Below, one piece after another: positions 16,977-24,840 of a stretch of 25,258 nt of DNA. Origin of the DNA: Comamonadaceae bacterium (lineage in GTDB: Bacteria > Pseudomonadota > Gammaproteobacteria > Burkholderiales > Burkholderiaceae); assembly GCA_947505915.1 (NCBI GenBank), contig CANNNH010000008.1:1-25258 (forward strand), in the 5' to 3' direction. The notes beneath the pieces were generated by a model. That model ran no database searches. It was not told where the DNA came from and was given only the letters and a program-made list of their open reading frames with translations. Made by a program: the position numbers and the translations under genes. Every line of letters begins with the position of its first letter. Position 1 is the stretch's first letter.

Positions 16977-17951
16977 ATGACCATTTCCAAACGCGATTTC
17001 TTGTCCATGGGCGGCGCATTGGGCGCCGGCCTGGCACTGCCGGCATGGGCTCAAGCCAAGCCATTGTTTGACACCATCAACATGTTTGTACCTGCAGCCC
17101 CCGGCGGCGGCTGGGACGGCACAGCCCGCTCGATTGAGCGCGCAGCCAAGGCCAGCGGCCTGGTCGGCAACTTCCAATTTGAAAACGTAGGCGGCGCCGG
17201 CGGCATGATCGGCCTGCCACGCTTTGTGAACCAGCGCAAAGGTCAGGGCAACAGCCTGATGGTCGGCGGCTCGGTGATGGTGGGCGCAGGCATCACCAAC
17301 AAAAGCCCGGTCACCATGCGCAATGTCGTGCCCGTGGCCCGCTTGACCGAAGAGTCCAGCGTGATCGTGGTGCCCGCCGGCGGCAAAATCAAAACCTGGA
17401 ACGAACTGGTGGCCGCTCTCAAGGCCAACCCCAAGGCCGTGTCCGTGGCCGGCGGCAGCGCTGGCGGCACTGACCACATCGTGCTGGGCCTGATGATCAA
17501 AGAACTGGGCCGCAACCCGCGTGAAGCCGCCTACGTTGCCTTTGCAGGCGGCGGTCCGGCCAACGCCGCTATTTTGGGCAACCAGGTCACTGCCGGCGTA
17601 TCGGGTTACTCTGAATTTGAAGACCAGATCAAGGCCGGCCGCATGATTCCGCTGGCCGTCTCCGGCAACATCCGCATACCCGGTGTGAATGTGCCCACCA
17701 TGCGCGAACTCGGCCTGAACGTGGCGGTGGCCAACTGGCGCGGCGTGTTTGCCGCCCCCGGCGTGACCACGGCCCAGCGCGACAAGCTGGTCGAGTTGAT
17801 GAGCAAGTTGAACCAATCCACCGCCTGGCAACAAGAGCTGGTCACCCGCAAGTGGACCGGCGTGTACCTTGCTGACCTGCCTTTCGAGCGCGAAATCAAC
17901 AAAGACATCGCCGACACCGAAGGCGTGCTGAAAGACCTGGGTCTGGCATGA
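16977..17951 (+). CDS. tctC: tripartite tricarboxylate transporter substrate-binding protein TctC
   Basis: Periplasmic solute-binding protein (Bug family), 324 aa, which captures a carboxylate for the TctAB membrane pair. The start at ATG 16977 has a strong AGGAGA ribosome site at 16967-16972. The signal peptide is MTISKRDFLSMGGALGAGLA followed by a cleavage site after AWAQA. The KRDFL start is Tat-like, with KR instead of RR. The mature part shows family segments: NMFVPAAPGGGWDGTARSIE, NVGGAGGMIGLPRFVNQ, the hydrophobic-Gly stretch SVAGGSAGGTDHIV, and WRGVFAAPGVT. It is the first gene of tctCBA and overlaps tctB by 4 bp (ATGA). It diverges from tctDE. The ligand (citrate, tricarballylate or another acid) cannot be read from sequence, because Bug proteins are a large expanded family. 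Confidence 0.94.
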   Translation: MTISKRDFLSMGGALGAGLALPAWAQAKPLFDTINMFVPAAPGGGWDGTARSIERAAKASGLVGNFQFENVGGAGGMIGLPRFVNQRKGQGNSLMVGGSVMVGAGITNKSPVTMRNVVPVARLTEESSVIVVPAGGKIKTWNELVAALKANPKAVSVAGGSAGGTDHIVLGLMIKELGRNPREAAYVAFAGGGPANAAILGNQVTAGVSGYSEFEDQIKAGRMIPLAVSGNIRIPGVNVPTMRELGLNVAVANWRGVFAAPGVTTAQRDKLVELMSKLNQSTAWQQELVTRKWTGVYLADLPFEREINKDIADTEGVLKDLGLA

Positions 17952-18412
17952 CGCCTTTTCGACTTGCCCTGTGCCTTTTAGCGCTGGGGCTGGTCGGGGC
18001 CTGGCAGGTGACGCTGATCCCCGAGTCGCCTATTCAGATGCCCGTGGGGCCCATCCTCACCCCTGCGGTGGTGGTGGGCCTGTTGCTGGTGATTGCGCTG
18101 CTGTATGGCCTGAGCGCCTGGCGCGGCCGTCAGCTCGATGCCGTGCTGGGCGACGACGGGCAGCCCCTGCCAGGCGCCAACCGGCGCATGCTCATGCTGC
18201 TGGGCGGCGGCGCTGCCTTCGTGCTGCTGGCCGTGCCTTTGGGCTTTGTCATCCCGGCCACCTTGTGCGGCATGGGGGTAGCGCGCGCTTTTGACGAACC
18301 GCTGGGCTGGCGCTCAGCTTTGGTGTGCGGCACGATTGCCCTGCTCTTCTGGATTTTATTTGCCCAGGTGTTGGGCGTCGGGCTCGGGCCCGCAGTGGCC
18401 TGGCCTTTGTGA
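17948..18412 (+). CDS. tctB: tripartite tricarboxylate transporter small membrane subunit TctB
   Basis: Small inner-membrane subunit of 154 aa with four predicted helices: about 5-20 ([17 protein letters not shown]), 35-57 ([19 protein letters not shown]), 80-100 ([22 protein letters not shown]) and 120-150. A polar loop carries [15 protein letters not shown]. The ATG overlaps the tctC stop (ATGA), so the two are translationally coupled. TctB is weakly conserved in sequence, so the call depends on size, topology and position between tctC and tctA. Confidence 0.9.
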   Translation: MTPFRLALCLLALGLVGAWQVTLIPESPIQMPVGPILTPAVVVGLLLVIALLYGLSAWRGRQLDAVLGDDGQPLPGANRRMLMLLGGGAAFVLLAVPLGFVIPATLCGMGVARAFDEPLGWRSALVCGTIALLFWILFAQVLGVGLGPAVAWPL

Positions 18413-18434
18413 CAGGCTGTCTGAAAGTTTCCCC

Positions 18435-19937
18435 ATGAATGCCTTTGACTCCTTGATGGGCGGCTTTGCCAACGCCTTGCAGCCCATGACGCTGATGTAC
18501 GGCTTCATCGGTTGCTTCGTCGGCACTCTGGTCGGCGTGCTGCCCGGCATCGGTCCGGCCCTGACCATTGCCCTGCTGCTACCGCTCACCTACCACGTGC
18601 CGGCCACCGGCATGTTTGTCATGTTTGCCGGCATCTACTACGGCGCGGCCTATGGCGGCTCCACCACCTCCATCTTGCTCAACACACCGGGCGAATCTGC
18701 TTCGGTGGTGACAGCGCTGGAGGGCAACAAAATGGCCCGCCGCGGACGCGCCGGCCCGGCCCTGGCGACTGCCGCCATCGGCAGCTTTGTAGCCGGCACC
18801 ATCGGCACGCTGGCACTGACATTTTTTGCTCCCCTGGTGGTGGAGGCAGCGCTGGCCTTTGGCCCGGCCGAGTACTTCAGCCTGATGATTTTGTCTCTGG
18901 TGGCCGTGTCCGCCGTGCTGGGCAACTCGGTGCTGCGCGGCATTGCCAGCCTGACAGCCGGCTTGCTGTTTGGCCTGGTCGGCCTGGATTTGCAAACCGG
19001 CCAGCCCCGCTTTACCTTTGGGCAGACCGAGCTGCTCGACGGCATCGAAGTCACCATTGCCGCCGTCGGTCTGTTTGCCGTAGGCGAAGCGCTTTACCTG
19101 GCCTGGCAGGGCAAAGAAACCAAGGCCGGCGAAGTCATGAAGGTCACCGGCAGCCTGTGGCTCAGCGCTCAGGACTGGAGCCGCTCCTGGAAAGCCTGGC
19201 TGCGCGGCGCTATGTTTGGCTTTCCCATTGGCGCCATGCCCGCAGGCGGCGCTGAGCTGCCCACCCTGCTGTCTTACTACACCGAGAAAAAACTCAGCAA
19301 GCACCCCGAAGAATTCGGCCACGGCGCCATCGAAGGCGTGGCCGGCCCCGAAGCCGCCAACAACGCCGCCGCCGCCGGTGTGCTGATGCCGCTGCTCACA
19401 CTGGGCATACCCACTTCTGCCACAGCCGCCATCATGCTGTCGGCCTTTCAGGGCTACGGCATCCAAACCGGCCCCACCCTGTTCAGCCAACAAGGCTCCC
19501 TGGTCTGGACCCTGATTGCCAGCCTGTACATCGGCAACGTTATTTTGCTGGTGCTCAACTTGCCGCTGGTCGGCCTGTGGGTCAAGCTGCTGAAAATTCC
19601 GCCACCCTGGCTGTACGCCGGCATCATCATCATCTCAACGGCCGGCGTCTACGGCGCGGGCAACTCGGTGTTCAACGTCGGCTTGCTGTACGTCTTCGGC
19701 CTGATCGGCTTTGCCATGCGGCGCTTTGACTTCCCGGCCGCGCCGCTGATCGTCGGCCTGATTCTGGCGCCCATGGCAGAACAATCCATGCGCCAGGCCC
19801 TGACCATCAGCATGGGCGAATGGTCCACCTTTGTCACCCGGCCGCTATCGGCCAGCCTGATGGCCATCTCGGTGATTTTGTTGATTGCCCCGCCGCTGGT
19901 GCGCCGCTGGCAACAAAAACGAGTGGCTACGGCCTAG
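18435..19937 (+). CDS. tctA: tripartite tricarboxylate transporter large permease TctA
   Basis: Large membrane subunit of the sodium/proton-coupled TTT transporter, 500 aa with about 11-12 helices. The N-terminal family sequence is [33 protein letters not shown] (broken here by positions 18-50), with the conserved GxLPGIGP. The [20 protein letters not shown] motif is at about 73-92. A second conserved loop, [17 protein letters not shown], is in the middle. The start at ATG 18435, 22 bp after tctB, gives the family N terminus; the longer open frame upstream only re-reads tctB. It ends 14 bp before the hslR start, so hslR may be on the same transcript. Confidence 0.96.
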   Translation: MNAFDSLMGGFANALQPMTLMYGFIGCFVGTLVGVLPGIGPALTIALLLPLTYHVPATGMFVMFAGIYYGAAYGGSTTSILLNTPGESASVVTALEGNKMARRGRAGPALATAAIGSFVAGTIGTLALTFFAPLVVEAALAFGPAEYFSLMILSLVAVSAVLGNSVLRGIASLTAGLLFGLVGLDLQTGQPRFTFGQTELLDGIEVTIAAVGLFAVGEALYLAWQGKETKAGEVMKVTGSLWLSAQDWSRSWKAWLRGAMFGFPIGAMPAGGAELPTLLSYYTEKKLSKHPEEFGHGAIEGVAGPEAANNAAAAGVLMPLLTLGIPTSATAAIMLSAFQGYGIQTGPTLFSQQGSLVWTLIASLYIGNVILLVLNLPLVGLWVKLLKIPPPWLYAGIIIISTAGVYGAGNSVFNVGLLYVFGLIGFAMRRFDFPAAPLIVGLILAPMAEQSMRQALTISMGEWSTFVTRPLSASLMAISVILLIAPPLVRRWQQKRVATA

Positions 19938-19951
19938 GCGCAACACGCAGC

Positions 19952-20356
19952 ATGCGCATCGACAAATGGCTGTGGGCCGCCCGTTTTTATAAAACCCGCT
20001 CGCTGGCGGCGCAAGAACTCGACAAAGGCCGCATCCAACTCAATGGCCATGCCGTCAAGCCGGCGCACGACATCAAGCCCGGCGACAAACTGACGCTGCG
20101 CCAGGGCCCTGTGCTGCGCGAGGTGTTTGTTAAAGGCTTGAGCATGCAGCGCGGCGCCGCCCCGGTGGCGCAAGCGCTGTATGAAGAAAGCGCCGACAGC
20201 ATTGAAAAGCGCCTGCTGGCCGCCGACCACCGCAAGCTGAACAGTGAGCCGGCCGCCAGCATAGAACACGGCCGCCCCACCAAGCGCGAGCGCCGCAGCA
20301 TCGACAAAGGCTGGGACAGCCGCTGGAGCGCCTCCATCGACCCCAGCGGCTCCTGA
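19952..20356 (+). CDS. hslR: Hsp15-like S4-domain RNA-binding protein
   Basis: Small basic RNA-binding protein of 134 aa (E. coli Hsp15 has about the same length). Known Hsp15 binds stalled 50S subunits that carry peptidyl-tRNA after premature dissociation. The S4 domain is at about 1-60 (MRIDKWLWAARFYKTRSLAA, then GRIQLNGHAVKPAHDIKPGD), and the C terminus is charged, with GRPTKRERRSIDKGWD. The start at ATG 19952 is 14 bp after tctA with no clear ribosome site. It may be co-transcribed with tctA or have its own promoter inside tctA. Functionally it fits the heat-shock theme of the left end of the window but is not linked to it. Confidence 0.9.
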   Translation: MRIDKWLWAARFYKTRSLAAQELDKGRIQLNGHAVKPAHDIKPGDKLTLRQGPVLREVFVKGLSMQRGAAPVAQALYEESADSIEKRLLAADHRKLNSEPAASIEHGRPTKRERRSIDKGWDSRWSASIDPSGS

Positions 20357-20420
20357 GCTCTGTTACCCTCCCCCTACATTCGGCTTGCCACGGAAACACA
20401 ACGCCAAGGTCATCAGCACT

Positions 20421-20972
20421 ATGTCCACAGACACAATGCCTTTGCTGCCATCGCCCGGCCCCACCCGCGCGGACAAGCTGTTCATGCTCTTTTTAGTGCT
20501 GGTGCTACTGGGTGTGGTGGCCATCGGCCGCATGATGTACAACGTCGGCCTGAAGAACGAAATCAGCAAACAAAACACCGCCGACTTGGTGCAATGGCTG
20601 GCGCAAGCCGGCAGCCACAGATTTGACAGCGGATTTGAGCCTGCGCAGTGCGCCGGCGGCGATGCCAACGCCGGTAACACCTGGGCTGCCTGCCTGCCCC
20701 GCTTGCTGGCAGACGGCGGCCCCCTGGCCGGGCTGCGCAACCCCTTTACCCAGAAAACCCCGTTTTTTGTGGCCCGATGCGAGCCGGGCAGCGCAGCCCT
20801 GGCCGGCGCGCTGGTCATTGAAAAACTCACGCCCGGGCAACCGGGCGCTGCCCAAGCGTTTTACCCCTCGCCCTTGGGCGGGGACGACCCAATTAACAAA
20901 AAAATGCAGCTGCGCTTGAGCGCCTGCGACCATGGCGGCTACGCAGGCATCTCCACAGAGGTGACTTTTTGA
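20421..20972 (+). CDS. uncharacterised single-span membrane protein, coupled to the channel gene
   Basis: I do not recognise this 183-aa protein. Residues 1-18 are a polar cytosolic tail, about 20-38 (LFMLFLVLVLLGVVAIGR) is one membrane helix, and the rest (about 145 residues) is a predicted periplasmic domain with four cysteines, in PAQCAGGD, AACLPRLL, ARCEPGS and SACDHGG. These could form two disulfides. The fold class (short tail, one helix, extracellular domain) resembles minor pilin-like or accessory subunits, but no prepilin cleavage site is seen. The start at ATG 20421 follows a weak AAGG; a TTG 12 codons upstream is less likely. Its stop codon TGA overlaps the TTG start of the channel gene (TTGA), so the two are translationally coupled and the product may act with the channel. 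That is inference. Confidence 0.75.
   Translation: MSTDTMPLLPSPGPTRADKLFMLFLVLVLLGVVAIGRMMYNVGLKNEISKQNTADLVQWLAQAGSHRFDSGFEPAQCAGGDANAGNTWAACLPRLLADGGPLAGLRNPFTQKTPFFVARCEPGSAALAGALVIEKLTPGQPGAAQAFYPSPLGGDDPINKKMQLRLSACDHGGYAGISTEVTF
20957..20971 (+). promoter_or_regulatory. strong Shine-Dalgarno sequence that supports a TTG start
   Basis: AGAGGTGA at 20957-20964 is followed 4 nt later by TTG (20969-20971). The next in-frame ATG (21005) has no ribosome site. The TTG overlaps the upstream stop as TTGA, a coupling arrangement. Confidence 0.65.
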
Positions 20973-22600
20973 AGCCCCACCAACCCAAACCACAGCTCGT
21001 TTCTATGGAAGCGCCCAGTGCCAGCATCCCCTCAGATCTGCCAATGCGCCAATGGCTGTACGCCTGGTTGCTAGACACCAAGATCGCCGGCAACTACCAG
21101 CAGAGCCTAGACCGTTGGATCGCCTTGCTGATTGTGGCCAACCTGCTGGCTTTGCTGTTCGAGCACATACCGGCGGTCTACCTGCCTTACCAGAGCTGGT
21201 TTCACCTGTTTGATGTTGCCTCCGTCGCCGTCTTCAGCGCCGAATACCTGCTGCGCCTTTACCTGGCCCCTGAAGACCCGGAGTTCAAAAACCGCGGCTC
21301 ACCGCGCCTGCGCTTCATGCGCAGCCCCTTTGGCCTCATTGACCTGCTGGCCATTGCGCCTTTTTACCTGCAAGCCTTCGTTCCGGTGGACTTGCGTGCG
21401 CTGCGGTTTTTGCGCTTGCTGCGGATTCTCAAACTGTTTCGCGTGCTCATCCCTGCCTGGCAGGAGTTCAAACGCCTGAACCAGGGCCGCAGCTTCCGCC
21501 AAAAAATCCATGCCCTGGTCTACCCCAGCGAGTTCGGCGGGAACCTGCACCACATATTTGACACCTTCATCATGGTCTGTGTGCTGATTTCGGTGATCGG
21601 TATCGTCATTGAGTCCGTGCAGAGCATCGACCACGTGATGCACTTGGAGTTCATCGTATTGGACACTGTGATGGTGGCGATTTTTTCGCTTGAATACTGC
21701 ACCCGCCTTTACTGCTGTGTCGAGCAGCCCGGCTTTCAAAAAGCCATGAGCGGCCGGTGGCGACATGCCAAGTCGCCCTCTTTGCTGGTGGACCTGCTGG
21801 CCATCTTGCCGTTTTTCCTGGAAGCCTTTTTGCACCACCTGTTTGACCTGCGCTTTTTGCGGGTGTTCCGGCTGATACGCCTGCTCAAACTCACCCGCTA
21901 CACCGGCGCCACCGCCACACTGACCAAAGTGCTGGCCCGCGAGTGGCCGGTGATGAGCGCTTCCATCTTCATCATGCTCTTGATGGTGGTGCTGACGGCC
22001 ACCCTGGGCTACTTGTTTGAGCACCAAGCCCAACCCGAAAAGTTTGAAAACATTCCGCAGTCCATTTACTGGGCGGTGATCACGCTGGCCTCGGTCGGTT
22101 ATGGCGACATTTCACCGGTCACCCCCATGGGCCGGATGATGACCATCATCCTGGCCCTCATGGGCATCGGTATCTTTGCCATTCCAGCGGCGCTCTTGTC
22201 ATCGGCCTTCACCGACCAGCTGCGCATTGAGCGCGAGAACCTGCGCAACGAGCTCTATGAAATGCTGGAAGACGGCCGGCTGAGCGAACAAGAAATTGAG
22301 CAGGTGCAAGCCGAGGCCAAGCGACTGCACCTGTCGCAGCAAGATGTTGACCAACTGATAGAAAAAGCCAGGCGCGAACGTGAGCTCATGGAAGATGTCT
22401 CCGGGCTGCCCCTGCATAAAATTGCCGGCAAATCAGAGCACGCCCTGGAGCACTATAAGTCCTTGCTCAGCCAGATCCGCCAGTTAGGTATATTGACCGA
22501 CGCTCAGAAGTTCGAAGAACTGGCCCGCAGCAGCGACCGGCTCACAGACACGGAGCTGGCCCTGTGGCACAAAATTCAGGGCAATAAGGGTAAGGAATAG
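20969..22600 (+). CDS. K+-channel-like protein with two tandem voltage-sensor domains and one pore
   Basis: Inner-membrane ion channel protein of 543 aa. The first S1-S4 unit is at about 49-160: S1 WIALLIVANLLALLF, S2 with FSAEYLLRLY, S3 with Asp125 in LIDLLAIAPF, and S4 with R143, R146, R149, R152, K155, R158 at every third position. No pore follows it. A second S1-S4 unit is at about 193-312: S2 FSLEYCTRLY, S3 Asp275 in LVDLLAILPF, and S4 with R295, R298, R301, R304, K307, R310. Then come S5 (about 325-345), the selectivity filter SVGYGD (375-380) and S6 (about 390-410). The C-terminal 130 residues are charged, helical and cytosolic (ELYEMLEDGRLSEQEIEQVQ). Typical bacterial Kv channels have one sensor and about 230-290 residues. 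The filter predicts K+ selectivity. The TTG start is supported by its ribosome site. It may work with the coupled upstream protein. Confidence 0.9.
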   Translation: MKPHQPKPQLVSMEAPSASIPSDLPMRQWLYAWLLDTKIAGNYQQSLDRWIALLIVANLLALLFEHIPAVYLPYQSWFHLFDVASVAVFSAEYLLRLYLAPEDPEFKNRGSPRLRFMRSPFGLIDLLAIAPFYLQAFVPVDLRALRFLRLLRILKLFRVLIPAWQEFKRLNQGRSFRQKIHALVYPSEFGGNLHHIFDTFIMVCVLISVIGIVIESVQSIDHVMHLEFIVLDTVMVAIFSLEYCTRLYCCVEQPGFQKAMSGRWRHAKSPSLLVDLLAILPFFLEAFLHHLFDLRFLRVFRLIRLLKLTRYTGATATLTKVLAREWPVMSASIFIMLLMVVLTATLGYLFEHQAQPEKFENIPQSIYWAVITLASVGYGDISPVTPMGRMMTIILALMGIGIFAIPAALLSSAFTDQLRIERENLRNELYEMLEDGRLSEQEIEQVQAEAKRLHLSQQDVDQLIEKARRERELMEDVSGLPLHKIAGKSEHALEHYKSLLSQIRQLGILTDAQKFEELARSSDRLTDTELALWHKIQGNKGKE

Positions 22601-22633
22601 CCGCAGGGCTAAGTTCCAGACCGGGGGCCGGCC

Positions 22634-23200
22634 TCACTTCACCGTGACGGCGTCCACCAGACGGTAATACAGGCCATAGGGGTCGTCTTTGAGCACCATC
22701 AAGCGGCCCTCCACCACCACCGCGTCCTGGCTGTACTTGACGGGCGTTTTCAGGCGCACTTCCATCATGCTTTCAGGCCCGCCCGGCAGGCAAAAATTGC
22801 AGCTCAAAGGCACCGCAGAGAGCAACATGCGGGTGTGCTTTTCGCCGGGTTCGACCGGCATCATGAAACCCTGAAGCCGCTGTGTCTTGTCGTTCAGCCC
22901 CAACTGGCTGGCAGTGAACAGCGGCAGGCTGCGCTTTTTCACCACCTGGGTTTTCACATCGGCCAGCACCGACCAGGGCAACACGTCGGCGCGTGGCACC
23001 AGCGGCGCAATCGGGCTGTTGGCCCCGTGCACGCCAGCGCCCTTGCCGGCCGGCAAATCAATGCTGCCCGGCAACATGGGCGCCGTCTGGGCCACCACGG
23101 GTGCCGACAGACAGGCCGCCAGCCCCAGTACAGCCAGGGCGCGCACCAGCGGCCGTTCGGCCAGCTTTGAAACAGCGAAACGCGAGTGGGTCGGGTTCAT
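22634..23200 (-). CDS. DUF3299 periplasmic protein of a metal-type ABC cluster
   Basis: Secreted protein of 188 aa. The signal peptide covers about 1-38 (RALAVLGLAACLSAPVVAQ). The mature part has the DUF3299 core: a beta-rich domain with QGFMMPVEPGEKHTRMLLS and the cysteine motif LSCNFCLPGGPESMMEV (C134, C137), ending in YYRLVDAVTVK. The start is the ATG at 23200-23198 with AGGA 9 nt ahead; an in-frame TTG ten codons earlier has none. DUF3299 genes accompany MacB/FtsX-type ABC transporters in zinc-starvation clusters such as Pseudomonas PA4063-PA4066, and the same neighbours are found here. A role in metal binding or in folding around metal uptake is likely but not shown. It is the last gene of the minus-strand operon. 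Confidence 0.85.
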   Translation of the reverse strand: MNPTHSRFAVSKLAERPLVRALAVLGLAACLSAPVVAQTAPMLPGSIDLPAGKGAGVHGANSPIAPLVPRADVLPWSVLADVKTQVVKKRSLPLFTASQLGLNDKTQRLQGFMMPVEPGEKHTRMLLSAVPLSCNFCLPGGPESMMEVRLKTPVKYSQDAVVVEGRLMVLKDDPYGLYYRLVDAVTVK

Positions 23201-23237
23201 GCGTTGGATTCCTTGTTTGGCTTGATTCAAGCGCGCT

Positions 23238-23633
23238 TCAGTGCGCGTGCTTCATACCGCAGTATTTGCCAACGGCCAAGCCTTTGCAAGCGGCCTGCAA
23301 CTGCTTGGTGCAAACATCTGGTTTTTGGCCCGACTCCAGGCATTTGGCAGCCGCCTCGTGGGCTACGGCCATGGCGCGGTGGCGCTGTATATCTTCTTTA
23401 ACTTCTTTGTCGCTGTGCTGGGCATGCGCCACAGACAACACGGCGCTGAGCGCCAGGATGGCAAGGCCGTAGAAGATGGATCCCCGCTTTCGCGAGGATG
23501 ACGAAAAACGCGAGGATGACGAAACCAATCCGTCATTCCTGCGCAGAGCCTGCCCTCGACCTGATCGGGGGCAGGAATCCATCCCCGAGTCCAAGGCCAC
23601 AGCCGGCACTGGTTTCACAGAAAAATGTATCAT
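23238..23633 (-). CDS. small secreted four-cysteine protein, function unknown
   Basis: Unrecognised protein of 131 aa from the ATG at 23633-23631, which has a strong GAGGTGA ribosome site that overlaps the permease stop. A signal-peptide core is at about 53-71 (IFYGLAILALSAVLSVAHA), with cleavage before Gln72. The mature 60 residues are helical and carry C98, C108, C116 and C125 and end in CGMKHAH. This suggests two disulfides or a metal site, with His129 and His131 as extra ligands. Residues 17-53 are encoded by an intergenic-type repeat, which gives a very long Ser/Arg-rich segment (SSSSRFSSSSRKR) ahead of the hydrophobic core. An alternative TTG start at 23528 (AGGA 8 nt ahead, within the repeat) would give a 96-aa precursor with a normal leader. 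It sits between the permease and DUF3299 genes, so probably serves the same system. Confidence 0.75.
   Translation of the reverse strand: MIHFSVKPVPAVALDSGMDSCPRSGRGQALRRNDGLVSSSSRFSSSSRKRGSIFYGLAILALSAVLSVAHAQHSDKEVKEDIQRHRAMAVAHEAAAKCLESGQKPDVCTKQLQAACKGLAVGKYCGMKHAH
23475..23583. repeat. intergenic-type repeat with inverted ends inside a coding region
   Basis: The ends GATGGATCCCCGC (23475-23487) and GCAGGAATCCATC (23571-23583) are inverted copies matching at 11 of 13 positions. Internally, CGCGAGGATGACGAAA occurs twice (23491-23506 and 23509-23524), an 18-bp period. The left end is itself a dyad, ATCC..GCTTTCGC..GGAT, and GTCATTCCTGCG starts the right half. The style matches short dispersed repeats of the ATTCC-n-GGAAT class known as dRS3 in Neisseria. 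I cannot count genome copies from this window. Confidence 0.65.
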
Positions 23634-23637
23634 CAAT

Positions 23638-24840
23638 TCACCTCGATTGAAGTAGTTCCAAAACACTGACCCGATACGCCTCCCAGGTGGGCAACAGGGC
23701 CGAAGCCACGGCCACTCCCAGCGCCAGCGCCGGTACCGCCAGCAACGCCACCGGCCAGTTCAGCGCGGCCAGCGAGATCGACTTGTCTACATCCAGCGCC
23801 ACGGCCAGCAAAGCCGCCACGCCCTGCCCCAGGGCCAGGCCCAGCAGCATGGCCAGCAAGGCCAGCCATAAAGCCTCACACCATAGCAGAGCCGCCAGCT
23901 GGCGCGGCGCCGCGCCCAGCATGCGCAGCAAAGCCAGGTCGGCGCGGCGTTCGCGCACAGCGCTCCAGAGCGCAATGAAAACACTCACCCCGGCCGTCAG
24001 CAACAACACGGCGGCAAAGGCCCGCAGCACATCGGCACCAATGCCGATCAGCCCGAGCAGGCGAGATATTTCGACAGCTGGTGCTGCCGCCTGCATGTCG
24101 GTGGTGGTGTTGATAAAGCGCGGAAAAGTCACCGCCGCCAGCGGGCTGCGGTACTGAATCAACGCCAGTGTGACCTCGCGCTCTTCTTCCAGAATCTTCT
24201 GGTCTGCGGCGTCCAGCGCAGTGTCTTTCTCGTGCACGCGCCAGACCGACTCTGTCGGCGTCAAAATCAAACGGTCCATCACCAAGCCACTGGGGGCCAG
24301 CACGCCCGTCACGGTGTAAGGCGTCTGGCCGTGGGCATGACCGCCGCCGCCCAGGCCGTGGCTGCCCGCAAAACTGTCACCCACGCGCAAGCCCGTGTCG
24401 CGCGCCACTCTGGCGCCCAGCACCGCCTGCATGGGCGTCTGCCACAGCGCACCGCTGGCCATCACCCCGGCGTAGTGGCTCAGGTAATCCGGCGTGGTGC
24501 CAATGATGCGGTAGCCCTTGAAACTGTCGCCCATGCTGATTGGTATCAGCTTGGCCACCTGCGGGTTGGCTTGCAGCGCCTGCACGTCAGCCAGCGGCAC
24601 ATTGCCGGTGGGCGTGTCGATCTGAAACACGCCAGACAAAATCAGTTGCAGCGGGCTGCCCTTAGCGCCCACCACCACGTCAATGCCGGCCAGGTCCCGC
24701 GCAAAGGCCTGCTGAATTTGATGGTTGACCAGCAGCACCAGCGTGATGGACGCCAGCCCCAGCGACAGCAGCAGCAAGTTAAGCGCCGCTGCCAACGGTC
24801 TGGACCACAAAAACTGCCAGGCCCAGCGCAGTGTCTTCAT
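23638..24840 (-). CDS. ABC transporter permease, MacB/FtsX type, with a His-rich loop
   Basis: Inner-membrane permease of 400 aa. Helix 1 is about 18-38 ([20 protein letters not shown]). A large periplasmic domain of about 40-270 begins with the MacB-like [20 protein letters not shown]. Three C-terminal FtsX helices follow ([63 protein letters not shown]). A His-rich loop with H161, H168 and H170 ([12 protein letters not shown]) lies in the periplasmic domain and could bind metal. Its ATG overlaps the ATPase stop (ATGA), and its TGA stop forms part of the ribosome site of the next gene, so the operon is tightly coupled. Similarity to the PA4065 class of zinc-starvation permeases is recalled from family knowledge. 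LolC/E-like lipoprotein release is the alternative, but the neighbours favour metals. Confidence 0.87.
   Translation of the reverse strand: MKTLRWAWQFLWSRPLAAALNLLLLSLGLASITLVLLVNHQIQQAFARDLAGIDVVVGAKGSPLQLILSGVFQIDTPTGNVPLADVQALQANPQVAKLIPISMGDSFKGYRIIGTTPDYLSHYAGVMASGALWQTPMQAVLGARVARDTGLRVGDSFAGSHGLGGGGHAHGQTPYTVTGVLAPSGLVMDRLILTPTESVWRVHEKDTALDAADQKILEEEREVTLALIQYRSPLAAVTFPRFINTTTDMQAAAPAVEISRLLGLIGIGADVLRAFAAVLLLTAGVSVFIALWSAVRERRADLALLRMLGAAPRQLAALLWCEALWLALLAMLLGLALGQGVAALLAVALDVDKSISLAALNWPVALLAVPALALGVAVASALLPTWEAYRVSVLELLQSR

Noticed and set aside
16902..17834. 310-codon minus-strand frame opposite tctC
   Set aside because: Gly/His-rich shadow of the tctC codons. It would also overlap the tctD promoter region.
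18579..19493. 304-codon minus-strand frame opposite tctA
   Set aside because: Gly/Gln-rich mirror translation of a conserved permease, with no independent support.
23491..23524. Possible CRISPR or tandem array (two copies of a 16-bp unit)
   Set aside because: Only two copies with a 2-bp gap, no spacers and no cas genes. It belongs to the larger repeat element.
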